In this document: one piece after another, positions 34,599 to 44,391 of the stretch
How the letters are laid out: each line of letters opens with the position of its first letter
Numbering within the stretch: the stretch's first letter is position 1
NCBI RefSeq assembly: GCF_029675105.1
Contig: NZ_JAQQFV010000004.1
Span: 496,001-560,000 of the forward strand
Direction: 5' to 3'
DNA: 64,000 nucleotides
Source of the DNA: Nocardia anocheti
Lineage (GTDB): Bacteria > Actinomycetota > Actinomycetes > Mycobacteriales > Mycobacteriaceae
The notes under the pieces: generated by a model
The model's input: only the letters and a program-made list of their open reading frames with translations
Databases searched by the model: none
Told to the model about the DNA's origin: nothing
Made by a program: the position numbers and the translations under genes

Positions 34599-37500
34599 CG
34601 ACATCCCCCAGTTCGACTAGTAGGTCGCCGCCCTCGACCTGTTGCACCTTCGCCGTGGCGACCCGTTCGACGATACCGGCGCGCGGCGCGGTGATGGCCG
34701 CTTCCATCTTCATTGCCTCGATCGTGCCGATGGAATCGCCCGCCGAGACCGAATCCCCTTCGGCGACAGCGAGAGTGACGACACCGGCGAAGGGTGCGGC
34801 GATGTGGCCCGGATTGTTCTTGTCGGCCTTCTCCGCCACCGGAACCTCCGAGGCGATCGACCGGTCCCGCACCGCGATCGGACGCAACTGCCCGTTCATG
34901 ATGCACATGACCGTGCGCATCCCCTTCTCATCCGGCTCCGAGATCGCCTCCAGACCGATGAGCAGGGTGACACCCTTCTCCAACTGCACCCGATGTTCCT
35001 CACCGCGCCGCAGACCGTAGAAGAACTGGTTCTCCGACAGTCCCGTTGTGTCACCGTACTTTTCGCGGTGCACGCGGAACTCGGCCGTCGGTCCGGGGAA
35101 CAGCAACTGGTTGAGGGTGTCGCGACGCTCGTCCGAGGAGCCGTCCAGACCGGCCTGCTCGGTGGGTGTCAGCGCGACTTCGGGTTTGGGCTCGTTGCGC
35201 CCGGCCAGCGCCTTGGTCCGGAACGGCTCGGGCCAGCCACCGGCGGGAGTGCCGAGTTCCCCGCGTAGGAAACCGATCACCGAATCCGGGATGTCGTAGC
35301 GGCCCGGGTCAGCGGCGAAGTCCTCGATCTCCACACCCGAGCCCACCAAAGCCAATGCCAGGTCACCGACGACCTTGGACGAGGGCGTCACCTTGATCAA
35401 GCGCCCCAGCAGCCGGTCCGCCGCCGCGTACTTCGCCTCGACCTCCTCGAACCGGTCACCCAGACCCAGCGCGATCGCCTGCTGACGCAGATTCGACAGC
35501 TGACCACCCGGAATCTCATGCGTGTACACACGCCCCGTCGGCGCCGGAAGACCCGACTCGAACGGCGCGTACACCTTCCGCAACGCCTCCCAATACGGCT
35601 CGAGATCACACACGTTCTGCAGATTCAGCCCGGTATCACGCTCGCTGTGTGCGGCGGCCGCGACGATCGCGGACAGGGCCGGTTGTGAGGTGGTTCCCGC
35701 CATCGCCGCCGACGCCCCGTCCACAGCATCGGCACCCGCTTGCCACGCGGCCAGATAGGTCGCGAGCTGACCACCCGGCGTGTCGTGGGTGTGCACATGC
35801 ACCGGCAGATCGAAGTTACTACGCAGCGCGGTAACGAGTTTCGCCGCCGAGGGCGCCCGCAGCAGACCGGCCATGTCCTTGATCGCGAGCACATGCGCAC
35901 CCGCGTCCACGATCTGCTCGGCCAACTTCAAGTAGTAATCGAGCGTGTAGAGCGACTCGTTCGGATCGAGCAGATCACCGGTGTAACTCAACGCTACTTC
36001 CGCCACAGCACTGCCGGTTTCGCGCACGGCGTCGATAGCGGGCCGCATCTGCTCCACATTGTTGAGCGCGTCGAAGATCCGGAAGATATCGATCCCGGTG
36101 GCGGCGGCCTCGGAGACGAAAGCCCGCGTGACCTGTTCCGGATAGGGCGTGTAGCCCACCGTATTCCGCCCGCGCAACAGCATCTGCAAACAGATATTGG
36201 GTACGGCTTCCCGCAGCGCGGCCAATCGCTCCCACGGGTCTTCGTGCAGGAAGCGCAGCGCCACATCGTAAGTCGCGCCACCCCACGCCTCGATCGACAG
36301 CAATTCCGGTGTGAGTCGCGCGACATGTCCGGCCACACCCAGCAGACCACTGGTACGCACGCGGGTCGCCAGCAGCGATTGGTGCGCGTCACGGAAAGTC
36401 GTGTCGGTGACGGCCAGAGCCTTCTGCTCGCGCAGCGCCCGCGCGAAACCGTCGGGGCCGAGGGTGAGCAGGCGCTGACGCGACCCGTCCGGCGGCGGCA
36501 GGGTCAAGTCGATCGCGGGCAGTTTGTCGTGCGGATACACCGTGGTCGGTCGCTCGCCGTGCGGCTTGTTGACGGTCACATCGGCCAGATAGTCGAGGAT
36601 CTTCGACGCGCGATCCGCCGACACCCGTCGCGTCACCAGATCCGGTCGCGCGTCGATGAACGAGGTGTTCACCTTCCCCGCCCGGAAATCCGGGTCGTCC
36701 AGAACCGCCTGCAGGAAAGGGATATTCGTAGCCAGGCCGCGAATACGGAACTCGGTCACGGCACGCCGCGCCCGTGCCACCGCCGCCGGGAAATCCTGGC
36801 CGCGGCAGGTGAGCTTCACCAGCAGCGAATCGAAATGCGCGCCGATCTCGGCTCCGACGGTGGCGCCACCGTCGAGCCGCACCCCCGCACCACCCGGCGT
36901 CCGGTACGCGGTGATCCGCCCCGTATCGGGCCGGAACCCGTTGGTGGGGTCCTCGGTGGTGATGCGGCACTGCAGGGCCGCGCCGCGAATCGCCACCGTC
37001 TCCTGGCTCAACCCCAGATCGGCCAGCGACTCCCCCGCCGCGATGCGCAGCTGGGCCTGCACGAGGTCGACGTCGGTGATCTCCTCGGTCACCGTGTGCT
37101 CCACCTGGATCCGCGGGTTCATCTCGATGAACACGTGATTGCCGCGCTCGTCGAGCAGGAATTCCACCGTGCCCGCGTTGACGTACCCGATCTGTCGGGC
37201 GAAGGCCACCGCGTCGGCGCAGATGCGTTCGCGCAGCGCGGGATCCAGATTCGGCGCGGGCGCCAGCTCGATCACCTTCTGATGCCTGCGCTGCACCGAG
37301 CAGTCCCGCTCGAACAGGTGCATCACCGTGCCGTGCTGATCCGCGAGAATCTGCACCTCGATGTGGCGGGGATTCACCACAGCCTGTTCGAGGAACACCG
37401 TCGGATCGCCGAAGGCCGACTCCGCCTCGCGCGAGGCCGCCTCGATCGACTCCCGCAGAGCCTCCGGCTCCGCCACCCGGCGCATGCCACGACCACCACC

Positions 37501-37986
37501 ACCGGCGACCGCCTTCACGAAGATCGGGTACTCGAGTTCCGCCGAGGCCGCCAGCAATTCCTCGATATCGGCCGAGGGCTCACTCGATTTCAGGACCGGC
37601 AAGCCCGCCGCCCGCGCCGCCTCGATCGCGGTCGCCTTGTTCCCGGCCATTTCCAGCACCTCAGCCGAGGGCCCGACGAAGGTGATGCCCTCGCGCGCGC
37701 ACGCCGCGGCCAGTTCCGGATTCTCCGACAGGAATCCGTAGCCGGGATAGACGGCATCGGCACCGGCCGATTTCGCCGCCTCGATGATCGCGTCGATCGA
37801 GAGGTACGCGCGGACCGGATGCCCCTCCTCGCCGATCTGGAAGGACTGATCGGCTTTGTGCCGGTGCGGGGAATTGCGGTCCTCGTGCGGGAACACCGCG
37901 ACCGTGCTCGCGCCGAGTTCGTACGCGGCGCGGAAAGCGCGGATGGCGATCTCGCCACGATTGGCTACCAGGATTCGGGAGAACAT
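34588..37986 (-). CDS. pyc: pyruvate carboxylase
   Basis: A 1132-aa biotin enzyme that carboxylates pyruvate to oxaloacetate (anaplerosis). Residues 1 to about 450 are the ATP-grasp biotin carboxylase (GGGGRGMRRV, EMNPRIQVEHTVTEE). From about 530 to 800 is the carboxyltransferase TIM barrel (TDTTFRDAHQSLLATRVRT, MLLRGRNTVGYTPYPEQV, metal-binding VHTHDT). The biotinyl domain at the C-terminus has the AMKM motif with the acceptor Lys near residue 1093. Full length. It follows prpC after a terminator hairpin, so it can be expressed apart from the methylcitrate operon, and it overlaps metF. Confidence 0.96.
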   Translation of the reverse strand: MFSRILVANRGEIAIRAFRAAYELGASTVAVFPHEDRNSPHRHKADQSFQIGEEGHPVRAYLSIDAIIEAAKSAGADAVYPGYGFLSENPELAAACAREGITFVGPSAEVLEMAGNKATAIEAARAAGLPVLKSSEPSADIEELLAASAELEYPIFVKAVAGGGGRGMRRVAEPEALRESIEAASREAESAFGDPTVFLEQAVVNPRHIEVQILADQHGTVMHLFERDCSVQRRHQKVIELAPAPNLDPALRERICADAVAFARQIGYVNAGTVEFLLDERGNHVFIEMNPRIQVEHTVTEEITDVDLVQAQLRIAAGESLADLGLSQETVAIRGAALQCRITTEDPTNGFRPDTGRITAYRTPGGAGVRLDGGATVGAEIGAHFDSLLVKLTCRGQDFPAAVARARRAVTEFRIRGLATNIPFLQAVLDDPDFRAGKVNTSFIDARPDLVTRRVSADRASKILDYLADVTVNKPHGERPTTVYPHDKLPAIDLTLPPPDGSRQRLLTLGPDGFARALREQKALAVTDTTFRDAHQSLLATRVRTSGLLGVAGHVARLTPELLSIEAWGGATYDVALRFLHEDPWERLAALREAVPNICLQMLLRGRNTVGYTPYPEQVTRAFVSEAAATGIDIFRIFDALNNVEQMRPAIDAVRETGSAVAEVALSYTGDLLDPNESLYTLDYYLKLAEQIVDAGAHVLAIKDMAGLLRAPSAAKLVTALRSNFDLPVHVHTHDTPGGQLATYLAAWQAGADAVDGASAAMAGTTSQPALSAIVAAAAHSERDTGLNLQNVCDLEPYWEALRKVYAPFESGLPAPTGRVYTHEIPGGQLSNLRQQAIALGLGDRFEEVEAKYAAADRLLGRLIKVTPSSKVVGDLALALVGSGVEIEDFAADPGRYDIPDSVIGFLRGELGTPAGGWPEPFRTKALAGRNEPKPEVALTPTEQAGLDGSSDERRDTLNQLLFPGPTAEFRVHREKYGDTTGLSENQFFYGLRRGEEHRVQLEKGVTLLIGLEAISEPDEKGMRTVMCIMNGQLRPIAVRDRSIASEVPVAEKADKNNPGHIAAPFAGVVTLAVAEGDSVSAGDSIGTIEAMKMEAAITAPRAGIVERVATAKVQQVEGGDLLVELGDVDDR

Positions 37987-38034
37987 ATCGACCTTGTCGA
38001 GTCGGGGCGTCAGCGAGGGTGCGCCGGGAACGAC

Positions 38035-38067
38035 TCGGCGGCCCGCACGGTTGGTGCGGACCGCCGA
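38035..38067 (-). terminator. terminator hairpin between prpC and pyc
   Basis: A 14-bp stem (13 Watson-Crick pairs plus one G-U pair in RNA) and loop GGTTG start 19 bp past the prpC stop. There is no U-tract, as is common for actinobacterial hairpins. It should limit read-through from the prp operon into pyc. Confidence 0.75.
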
Positions 38068-38085
38068 GGACTGGACTTTCGCGAG

Positions 38086-39210
38086 CTAGGCGACGACCGT
38101 GCGCTGCGGCACGCCGACGTATTCGCTCAACGGACGGATCAGGGCATTGGATTCGCCCTGCTCGATGATGTGCGCGGTCCACCCGGTGATCCGACTCATC
38201 ACGAAGATCGGGGTGAACACCTCGATATCGAAACCGAGCAGATAGTAGGCGGGACCGGTCGGGAAATCGAGATTCGGCTTGATCCCGGTGGCCTCGTTCA
38301 TGGTCCGTTCCAGGATCTCGTACATCTGGACCCACTTGCCACCATCGGTGGCCGCGGCGATATCCAGGAACGCCTTCTTCATGGTCGGCACCCGGGAATC
38401 ACCGTTCTTGTAGACCCGGTGACCGAAGCCCATCACCTTTTCCTTGTGCGCCAACTTGTTGCGCAACCACTGCTCGGCCAGCGCGGGATCACCGATCTCG
38501 AGCATGTCGTGCATGACCGCCTCGTTGGCCCCGCCGTGCAGCGGACCCTTCAACGCGCCGATGGCGGCGGTGACCGCACTGTAGATATCGGACAGCGTCG
38601 AGGTGACCACGCGCGCCGCGAAGGTGGACGCGTTGAAACTGTGCTCGGCATAGAGGATCAGCGACACCTCGAACGCCTTCACCAGCTCCCGCGAGGGAAT
38701 GCTGCCGAAGCACATGTTCAGGAAGTTCTCGGCGTACCCGAGGTGCGAGTGCGGCGGGATCGGGTCCAGGCCGTGGCGGCGCCGGTGGTCGGCGGCCACG
38801 ATGGTCGGCAGCACCGCCAGCATGCGCAGCGACTTGGCGCGATTGGCCTTGGCGGAGTTGTCGTCCTCGGCCGGGTCCTCGGCGCCGAGGTAGCTGATGG
38901 CGGTGCGGACGATGTCCATCGGATGGCAGTTGTCGGGCATCTTGGCCACCAGCGACAGCAGCGAGCGGTCCGCGCGTCGCGAGGCCCGTTCCTGCTGGCA
39001 GAACCGTTCCAGCTCACGATGATCGGGCAGCTCCCCGTTCCACAGCAGGTAGGCCACCTCCTCGAAGCTGCAGTGCGCGGCCAGGTCCTGCACGGCGTAG
39101 CCGCGGTAGGTCAGCGAGTTCGTCTCCGGGACCACCTTCGAGATCGCGGTGGTGTCGACGACGACCCCGGCCAGGCCCTTGTAGATGGTGGGTACAGCGA
39201 TGTCGGTCAT
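38086..39210 (-). CDS. prpC: 2-methylcitrate synthase
   Basis: A 374-aa citrate-synthase-fold enzyme that condenses propionyl-CoA with oxaloacetate. The active-site segments are present: LYAEHSFNASTFAARVV with its catalytic His, GPLHGGANEAVM and KVMGFGHRVYKNGDSR. The prpDBC context and size fit methylcitrate rather than housekeeping citrate synthase, though dual use is common. The ATG overlaps the prpB stop (TGATG). The 99-bp space to pyc holds a strong hairpin. Confidence 0.94.
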   Translation of the reverse strand: MTDIAVPTIYKGLAGVVVDTTAISKVVPETNSLTYRGYAVQDLAAHCSFEEVAYLLWNGELPDHRELERFCQQERASRRADRSLLSLVAKMPDNCHPMDIVRTAISYLGAEDPAEDDNSAKANRAKSLRMLAVLPTIVAADHRRRHGLDPIPPHSHLGYAENFLNMCFGSIPSRELVKAFEVSLILYAEHSFNASTFAARVVTSTLSDIYSAVTAAIGALKGPLHGGANEAVMHDMLEIGDPALAEQWLRNKLAHKEKVMGFGHRVYKNGDSRVPTMKKAFLDIAAATDGGKWVQMYEILERTMNEATGIKPNLDFPTGPAYYLLGFDIEVFTPIFVMSRITGWTAHIIEQGESNALIRPLSEYVGVPQRTVVA

Positions 39211-40124
39211 CACTGGTCCTTTCGCAGCGCGAAATTGAAGATGTCGGAATCGAATTCGTTGTAGCGCTCGTACTGCAGCAGTTCGTAGAGACGGGAGCGG
39301 TGCTGCATCCGATCCAGCAGACCGGCCTGGGTGCCCTCGGCGAAGATCTCGCGCAGCCCCGCCTCGGCGGCGAACATGGCCAGTCGCAAGGTCGACACCG
39401 GGTAGATGACGGCGTTGTAGCCGATCTTCTCCAGGGTGGCGGCCGGGACCAGCTCGGACTTGCCGAACTCGGTCATGTTCGCCAGCAGCGGGGTGTCCAC
39501 CGCCGCGCGGAACTTCTCGAAATCGGCCGGGGTGTGCAGGGCTTCGGTGAAGATCAGGTCGGCGCCCGCTTCGGTGTAGGCCTTGGCCCGCTCGATCGCG
39601 GCATCGATCCCCTCGATCCCGGCCGCGTCGGTACGCGCGCAGATCACGAAGTTCTCGTCGCGACGCGCCGCCACCGCCGCGCGCAGCCTGCGCACCATCT
39701 CCTCGACGGGCACGACCGCCTTGCCGTCGAGATGACCGCAGCGCTTCGGATTCACCTGGTCCTCGAAGTGCGCACCGGCGATTCCGGCGTCCTCGAGGAA
39801 GGTGACCGTGCGGGCCGCGCTCATCGGCTCACCGAAACCGGTGTCGGCGTCGATGAGCACCGGCAGATCGGTGACCCGCGCGATCTGCCTGCCGCGCTCG
39901 GTGACCTCGCTCAGCGTGGTCAGCCCGATGTCGGGCAATGCCAGATCGGCCGAGACCACCGCGCCCGAGACATAGACGCCCTCGAACCCGATCTCCTGGA
40001 TCAGCTTGGCCACCAGCGGATTGAACGCGCCGGGAATCCGCTGGATCTTGTCCGAGGCGAGCCCGGCCCGGAACGCGATCCGCTTGTCGGCGGCCGAGGT
40101 CGCCGCGGCGAGCAGGCCGGTCAT
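39210..40124 (-). CDS. prpB: methylisocitrate lyase
   Basis: A 304-aa isocitrate-lyase superfamily enzyme that splits 2-methylisocitrate to pyruvate and succinate. The catalytic KRCGH motif is at residues 127-131 (Cys 129), and the metal-binding LIDADTGFGEP precedes it. The product pyruvate feeds pyc downstream. Having its own PrpB differs from M. tuberculosis, where isocitrate lyase takes over this step. Its start overlaps the prpD stop and its stop overlaps the prpC start, both as TGATG. Confidence 0.95.
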   Translation of the reverse strand: MTGLLAAATSAADKRIAFRAGLASDKIQRIPGAFNPLVAKLIQEIGFEGVYVSGAVVSADLALPDIGLTTLSEVTERGRQIARVTDLPVLIDADTGFGEPMSAARTVTFLEDAGIAGAHFEDQVNPKRCGHLDGKAVVPVEEMVRRLRAAVAARRDENFVICARTDAAGIEGIDAAIERAKAYTEAGADLIFTEALHTPADFEKFRAAVDTPLLANMTEFGKSELVPAATLEKIGYNAVIYPVSTLRLAMFAAEAGLREIFAEGTQAGLLDRMQHRSRLYELLQYERYNEFDSDIFNFALRKDQ

Positions 40125-41626
40125 CAGAACAGACCCTTCGGCAGCTTCGGCGCGCGCGCCAGCACCTCGTCGGAGACGGTGAAGTTGAGCTGACCCAGTT
40201 CCTCGGCGGACAGCTCCGGGGTGCGCTGGGCGACGTCGAGGAAACGGTCCTGCTCGGCCGGGTCGATCACGCCCTCGGCCAGCGTGCGGAACTTGGCGAT
40301 GTACTGCTCACGGGCGAACGGGCGAGCGCCCAGCGGGTGCGCGTCCGCCACGGCCAGCTCGTCGACGATCACCTCACCGCTCTTGAGGGTGACCTCGGCG
40401 CGGGCACCGAAGGCCTTCTCGTTCGGGTCGGTGGAGTGGTAGCGGCGGGTCCATTCCGCGTCCTCGGCGGTGGAGATCTTGTTCCACAACTCGATGGTGT
40501 CCCGACGCTGAGCACGCTCGGGGGCGTAGGAACGCTCGTGATGCCAGGTGCCGTCCTGCAACGCGACCGCGAAGATGTACATGATCGAGTGATCCAGCGT
40601 CTCGCGCGACGCCTTCGGGTCGAACTTCTGCGGGTCGTTGGAGCCGGTGCCGATCACGTAGTGCGTGTGGTGGCTGGTGTGCAGCACGACGGTCGCGATC
40701 TGGTCCAGATCACCGACGCGCTCGCGCAGGCGGAAGGCCAGGTCGATCGGGGCCTGGCTCTGGTACTCGGCCGAGTGCTCCTTGGTGTAGGTGTCGAGGA
40801 TGCCGCGCTTGGCCTCACCCGGACCCGGCAGCGGCACCGAGTACTCCGCCTTCGGACCACCGAGCAGCCAGGCGATCACACCGTCCTCGCCCTCCCAGAT
40901 CGGCGACGGCGCACCCTCCCCACGCAACGCGCGGTCCACCGACTCCACCGCCATCTTCCCGGCGAAAGCCGGAGCGTAGGCCTTCCAACTCGAGATCTCA
41001 CCCTTACGGGACTGACGGGTCGCGGTGGTGGTGTGCAGGGCCTGGCCGATGGCCTGGTAGATCGTCTCGGTGTCCAGGCCGAGCAGGGTGCCGATGCCCG
41101 CGGCGGCCGAGGGGCCCAGGTGAGCGACGTGGTCGATCTTGTGTTCGTGCAGGCAGATGGCCCGGACCAAGTCAACCTGGATCTCGTAGCCGGTGGCCAG
41201 ACCGCGGATCAGCTCGCGACCGGTACGGCCCGCGTGCTGGGCCACGGCCAGGATCGAGGGGATGTTGTCACCGGGGTGGGAGTACTCCGCGGCCAGGAAG
41301 GTGTCGTGGAAGTCGAGCTCACGCACCGCCACACCATTGGCCCACGCGGCCCACTCCGGGGAGAACCGGCCGGGCACACCGAACACCGCGGCGCCGGGAC
41401 CGTACGGATGCGCCAGGGCCTGGGCGCGGGCGTTGGCCACCGGGCGGCGGGTGATCGAGGCCGCCGCGACCGAGGCGTTGTCGATGATCCGGTTGACGAT
41501 CATCTCCTCGGTATCGGCGGGCACCTCGACCGCGTCGGCGGCAACCTCGGCGATCCGCCACGCGAGGTGGTCTTCGCGGGGGAAGTCCTCAGCGGAGCGG
41601 TGAGTGCGGACGAGATGGTTCTTCAC
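40124..41626 (-). CDS. prpD: 2-methylcitrate dehydratase
   Basis: A 500-aa MmgE/PrpD-family enzyme that dehydrates 2-methylcitrate. Recognisable blocks: [61 protein letters not shown] and the C-terminal [17 protein letters not shown]. The GTG at 41626 is preferred: GGAGG lies 7 nt upstream. A minus-strand TAACGT -10 box (41675-41670) gives a leader of about 37 nt. First gene of the prpDBC operon, divergent from prpR. Confidence 0.95.
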   Translation of the reverse strand: MKNHLVRTHRSAEDFPREDHLAWRIAEVAADAVEVPADTEEMIVNRIIDNASVAAASITRRPVANARAQALAHPYGPGAAVFGVPGRFSPEWAAWANGVAVRELDFHDTFLAAEYSHPGDNIPSILAVAQHAGRTGRELIRGLATGYEIQVDLVRAICLHEHKIDHVAHLGPSAAAGIGTLLGLDTETIYQAIGQALHTTTATRQSRKGEISSWKAYAPAFAGKMAVESVDRALRGEGAPSPIWEGEDGVIAWLLGGPKAEYSVPLPGPGEAKRGILDTYTKEHSAEYQSQAPIDLAFRLRERVGDLDQIATVVLHTSHHTHYVIGTGSNDPQKFDPKASRETLDHSIMYIFAVALQDGTWHHERSYAPERAQRRDTIELWNKISTAEDAEWTRRYHSTDPNEKAFGARAEVTLKSGEVIVDELAVADAHPLGARPFAREQYIAKFRTLAEGVIDPAEQDRFLDVAQRTPELSAEELGQLNFTVSDEVLARAPKLPKGLF

Positions 41627-41669
41627 GGTGGCGGCCTCCAGACGCGGGAATTTCACTGATCTGTTTCGC

Positions 41670-41780
41670 ACGTTACACACGCGGTGAATACCGCGAAATA
41701 CACCGCAAATGCCAAATATTGTGGACGTAGACCAGCAAATTTGTGTAAGTTGTGAAAGGTCGTGCTGCTACATTGGCGGA
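41670..41780. promoter_or_regulatory. divergent prpD/prpR promoter region with candidate PrpR boxes
   Basis: Minus-strand TAACGT (41675-41670) can serve prpD; plus-strand TACATT (41769-41774), 6 nt before the prpR ATG, gives a leaderless prpR transcript. Between them lie GCAAAT (41705-41710), CAAATTTG (41736-41743) and the palindrome CGCGGT-GAAT-ACCGCG (41680-41695). GCAAA/TTTGC cores resemble RamB/PrpR binding sites known from corynebacteria and mycobacteria, so autoregulation and prp control from here are likely. Confidence 0.55.
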
Positions 41781-43205
41781 ATGCAGAAGATGTACGCGGG
41801 TGCCCGGCTGCGGACGCTGCGCGAACAACGGGGGCTGTCCCAATCGGGGATGGCCAAGGTGCTCGGGCTATCGGTGAGTTACGTCAACCAGCTCGAGAAC
41901 GACCAGCGCCCGCTCACCGTGCAGGTGCTGCTGCGGCTCAATGCCACCTTCGATCTGGACATGGGTTTCTTCGCCGCCGACACCGACGCGCGGCTACTGG
42001 CCGATCTCCAGGACGTCTTCGCCGAGGACCCCGACGCGGCCGCGGTCTCCACCGCCGAACTCGACGACCTGATGACCCGCACCCCCGCCGCCGCCCGCCT
42101 GCTGGTGAGCCTGCACCGCCGGTTGCGCGGCGCGACCCAGCAGATGGAGCAGTTCTCCGCCGACGTCGAGGGCGTCACCGTGGAGCCCGGCACCGCCACG
42201 CCCTACGAGGACGTCCGCGATTTCTTCTACGACCGCCGCAACCACATCCCCGAACTCGACCACGCCGCCGAGCACCTGTTCACCGACAACCGGCTCACCC
42301 TGGGCGGCCTCGATCTCCAGCTCACCCGCCTGCTGCACCAGCGCCACGGCATCGGGGTCACCATCCGCACCGACGACCCCACCGATCCCGGCCCCAAACG
42401 CGTCTACGATCCCGACACCCGCCGAATCGTCTTGGCCCGCAGACTCTCTCCCGGCCAGCGCGCCTTCCAGTTGGCCACCCAGCTGGCCTTCCTCACCCAC
42501 GCCGACACCATCGAGTCGCTGGTCTCGGCGGTGACCATGCCCGCGGGCTCGCGCGATCTGCTGCGCATCGGCCTGGCCAACTACTTCGCTGGCGCGCTGA
42601 TCCTGCCCTACACCCGCTTCCGCAACGCCGCCGAGGAATTGCACTACGACATCGATCTGCTGTCGTCGATGTTCGAGGTCGGTTTCGAGACGGTGTGTCA
42701 TCGGCTCTCGACCTTGCAGCGGCCGAATCAGCGTGGCGTGCCGTTCTTCTTCGTGCGCACCGACCGCGCGGGAAATATCTCGAAACGCCAGTCCGCCACC
42801 GCTTTCCATTTCTCGCGGGTGGGCGGGAGTTGCCCGCTGTGGGTGGTCCACGAGGCGTTCACCACACCCGGCCGCATCCGCACCCAGATCGCCGAGATGC
42901 CCGACGGCCGCAAATACCTGTGGCTGGCCCGCACCACCGACGAGAGCACGCCCGGATACCTTTCCCCGAAAAGGGATTTCGCGATCGGACTCGGTTGCGA
43001 TCTGGCCTATGCCGAGAAGCTGGTGTATTCACACGGGCTGCCGATCCACGACGAGACCACCGCCGTGCCGATCGGCGCTGGCTGCAAGATCTGTGAGCGA
43101 CCCGCCTGCGCGCAGCGCGCGTTCCCGCAGCTGGGGCGGGCGATCCGCGTCGACCGGAATCGCGCCGCGAATATCCCCTACACCCCGGCCGATCGCGAGC
43201 GCTAG
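41781..43205 (+). CDS. prpR: PrpR/RamB-type short-chain fatty acyl-CoA-sensing regulator
   Basis: A 474-aa regulator with an N-terminal XRE helix-turn-helix (ARLRTLREQRGLSQSGMAKVLGLSVSYVNQLENDQRPLT), a middle region with an IrrE/ImmA-like fold (RRIVLARRLSPGQRAFQLATQLAFLTHAD), and a C-terminal cysteine-rich part (GCKICERPACAQRAFPQ plus GGSCPLW) that could bind a metal or Fe-S cluster. Mycobacterial PrpR binds propionyl- or acetyl-CoA species and activates prpDC. Divergent from prpDBC. The ATG at 41781 follows a TACATT box by 6 nt, so the message is probably leaderless. Confidence 0.9.
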   Translation: MQKMYAGARLRTLREQRGLSQSGMAKVLGLSVSYVNQLENDQRPLTVQVLLRLNATFDLDMGFFAADTDARLLADLQDVFAEDPDAAAVSTAELDDLMTRTPAAARLLVSLHRRLRGATQQMEQFSADVEGVTVEPGTATPYEDVRDFFYDRRNHIPELDHAAEHLFTDNRLTLGGLDLQLTRLLHQRHGIGVTIRTDDPTDPGPKRVYDPDTRRIVLARRLSPGQRAFQLATQLAFLTHADTIESLVSAVTMPAGSRDLLRIGLANYFAGALILPYTRFRNAAEELHYDIDLLSSMFEVGFETVCHRLSTLQRPNQRGVPFFFVRTDRAGNISKRQSATAFHFSRVGGSCPLWVVHEAFTTPGRIRTQIAEMPDGRKYLWLARTTDESTPGYLSPKRDFAIGLGCDLAYAEKLVYSHGLPIHDETTAVPIGAGCKICERPACAQRAFPQLGRAIRVDRNRAANIPYTPADRER

Positions 43206-44203
43206 CCGTCGAGCAGGGTGGTGACCGGGCCGTCCGCCAGCAGCAGCGCCCTGGCCCGCGCGAGGACGCGGGCGCCGTCGACCTCGTCGACATAACTGGT
43301 CCACGCCGCGCGGCTGGGCCCCCAGAACCGGTACAGCGTCTGCACGGCCAGGTGCTGGGTCAGTTCCGTCTCCACCGAATCCCGGCTCGCCGCGGTGAAA
43401 TCCCGGAAATACCGATCGAGGAATTCCCCGATCACCGACGCCGCCCGATCACCGGAGCCGCAAGCCTCCAGGCTGATGAGCACCTCGCACAGGATGTAGG
43501 CCAGGTCGTAGGCGGGGGTGCCGAGGTGTGACTGCTCGAAATCGATGACGCCGAGCGCGGTCTCGGAGGCGAGGATATTGCGCGAGTTGATATCGCCGTG
43601 GGTGACGCAATCGGTGCGCCGCTGGTATTCGCGACGACAGCGCAGCACGCGATCCGCTTCGGTCGCGGTGAGCCGGGCGGTGATGTCGTCGTATTGCAGG
43701 CCCAGTTTGAAATCGCGGAACGCGGCATTGGCGAAGATCGAGTCCGGGGCGAAGCGCCGATAGGTGCGTTGATGCAGCCCGGCCAGGACCGCCGGGAGCC
43801 TGGTCAGGAATCCGGCGGGCAGGTCACCGCGTGCGAGCTGGTCGTTGAGCGACTGGTCCCCGGCGGCCGCCGTCATCAGGAAGGCGCGGCGTTCGCGATC
43901 GAAGGCGATGATCTCGGGGACCGCCGCGCTGCCGTCCGCCGCCAGTCGCTGCACCCGTTCGGCCAGTTCCGCGCGCTGGATCGCGGGAATCTCCGGCGGG
44001 GAGTACAGCGGGTTGTCGACGCCATCGAGGTACTGCTTGAAAAAGTAGGTCCCGGAGCGGGTTTCGACGCGGAGCAGGTAGTTGAACAGACCACCGCTCT
44101 GCACGCGCAGGTCGACGATGTCGTCCAGCCCGAGCCCGAGACCGGCCCGCACCACGGCCAGACAGTCGGCGCGCCGCTCGGGAGCGGGGGTGTCGTCGGC
44201 CAC
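43202..44203 (-). CDS. aminoglycoside phosphotransferase-fold kinase, substrate unknown
   Basis: A 333-aa protein of the APH/choline kinase-like phosphotransferase family. The catalytic loop THGDINSRNIL carries the base Asp and metal-binding Asn; LGVIDFEQSHLGTPAYDLAYIL holds the DFE (DFG-like) aspartate. The N-lobe has a GLFNYLLRVE loop and a candidate ATP Lys in YFFKQYLDG. It resembles methylthioribose-kinase-like small-molecule kinases in its first half, but identity is not certain. Its TAG stop and that of convergent prpR overlap in a single palindromic CTAG. No resistance role can be inferred. Confidence 0.8.
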   Translation of the reverse strand: MADDTPAPERRADCLAVVRAGLGLGLDDIVDLRVQSGGLFNYLLRVETRSGTYFFKQYLDGVDNPLYSPPEIPAIQRAELAERVQRLAADGSAAVPEIIAFDRERRAFLMTAAAGDQSLNDQLARGDLPAGFLTRLPAVLAGLHQRTYRRFAPDSIFANAAFRDFKLGLQYDDITARLTATEADRVLRCRREYQRRTDCVTHGDINSRNILASETALGVIDFEQSHLGTPAYDLAYILCEVLISLEACGSGDRAASVIGEFLDRYFRDFTAASRDSVETELTQHLAVQTLYRFWGPSRAAWTSYVDEVDGARVLARARALLLADGPVTTLLDG

Positions 44204-44279
44204 GCGGACAACCCTAGTGGACGGCGAAGGCCGCGCAGTTCGTGCCGTCCGGAAACACCACGGCGATCAGGCAATTCGG

Positions 44280-44308
44280 TTGCGGGAGCTCGGGCTTTAC
44301 GATACCTT
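44280..44308 (+). promoter_or_regulatory. predicted promoter of the flotillin operon
   Basis: TTGCGG (44280-44285), a 17-bp spacer, then TACCTT (44303-44308). It would give a leader of roughly 77 nt before the ATG at 44392. A second TANNNT box, TACGAT, overlaps at 44298. Confidence 0.4.
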
Positions 44309-44391
44309 TACCTCAGGTGCGCCGGGAAGTCTGGTCGGCAATCCCCGGATTCCACTCGGACCCGGGGGTCGTTCGGCGAGGGGAAAATCCG

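Noticed and set aside
35740..39264. 1174-codon open frame on the + strand over pyc and prpC
   Set aside because: His/Arg/Gln-rich wrong-frame text opposite two enzymes with intact active-site motifs.
43202..44203. Aminoglycoside resistance gene
   Set aside because: Only the general phosphotransferase fold is visible; nothing specific to drug-modifying enzymes.
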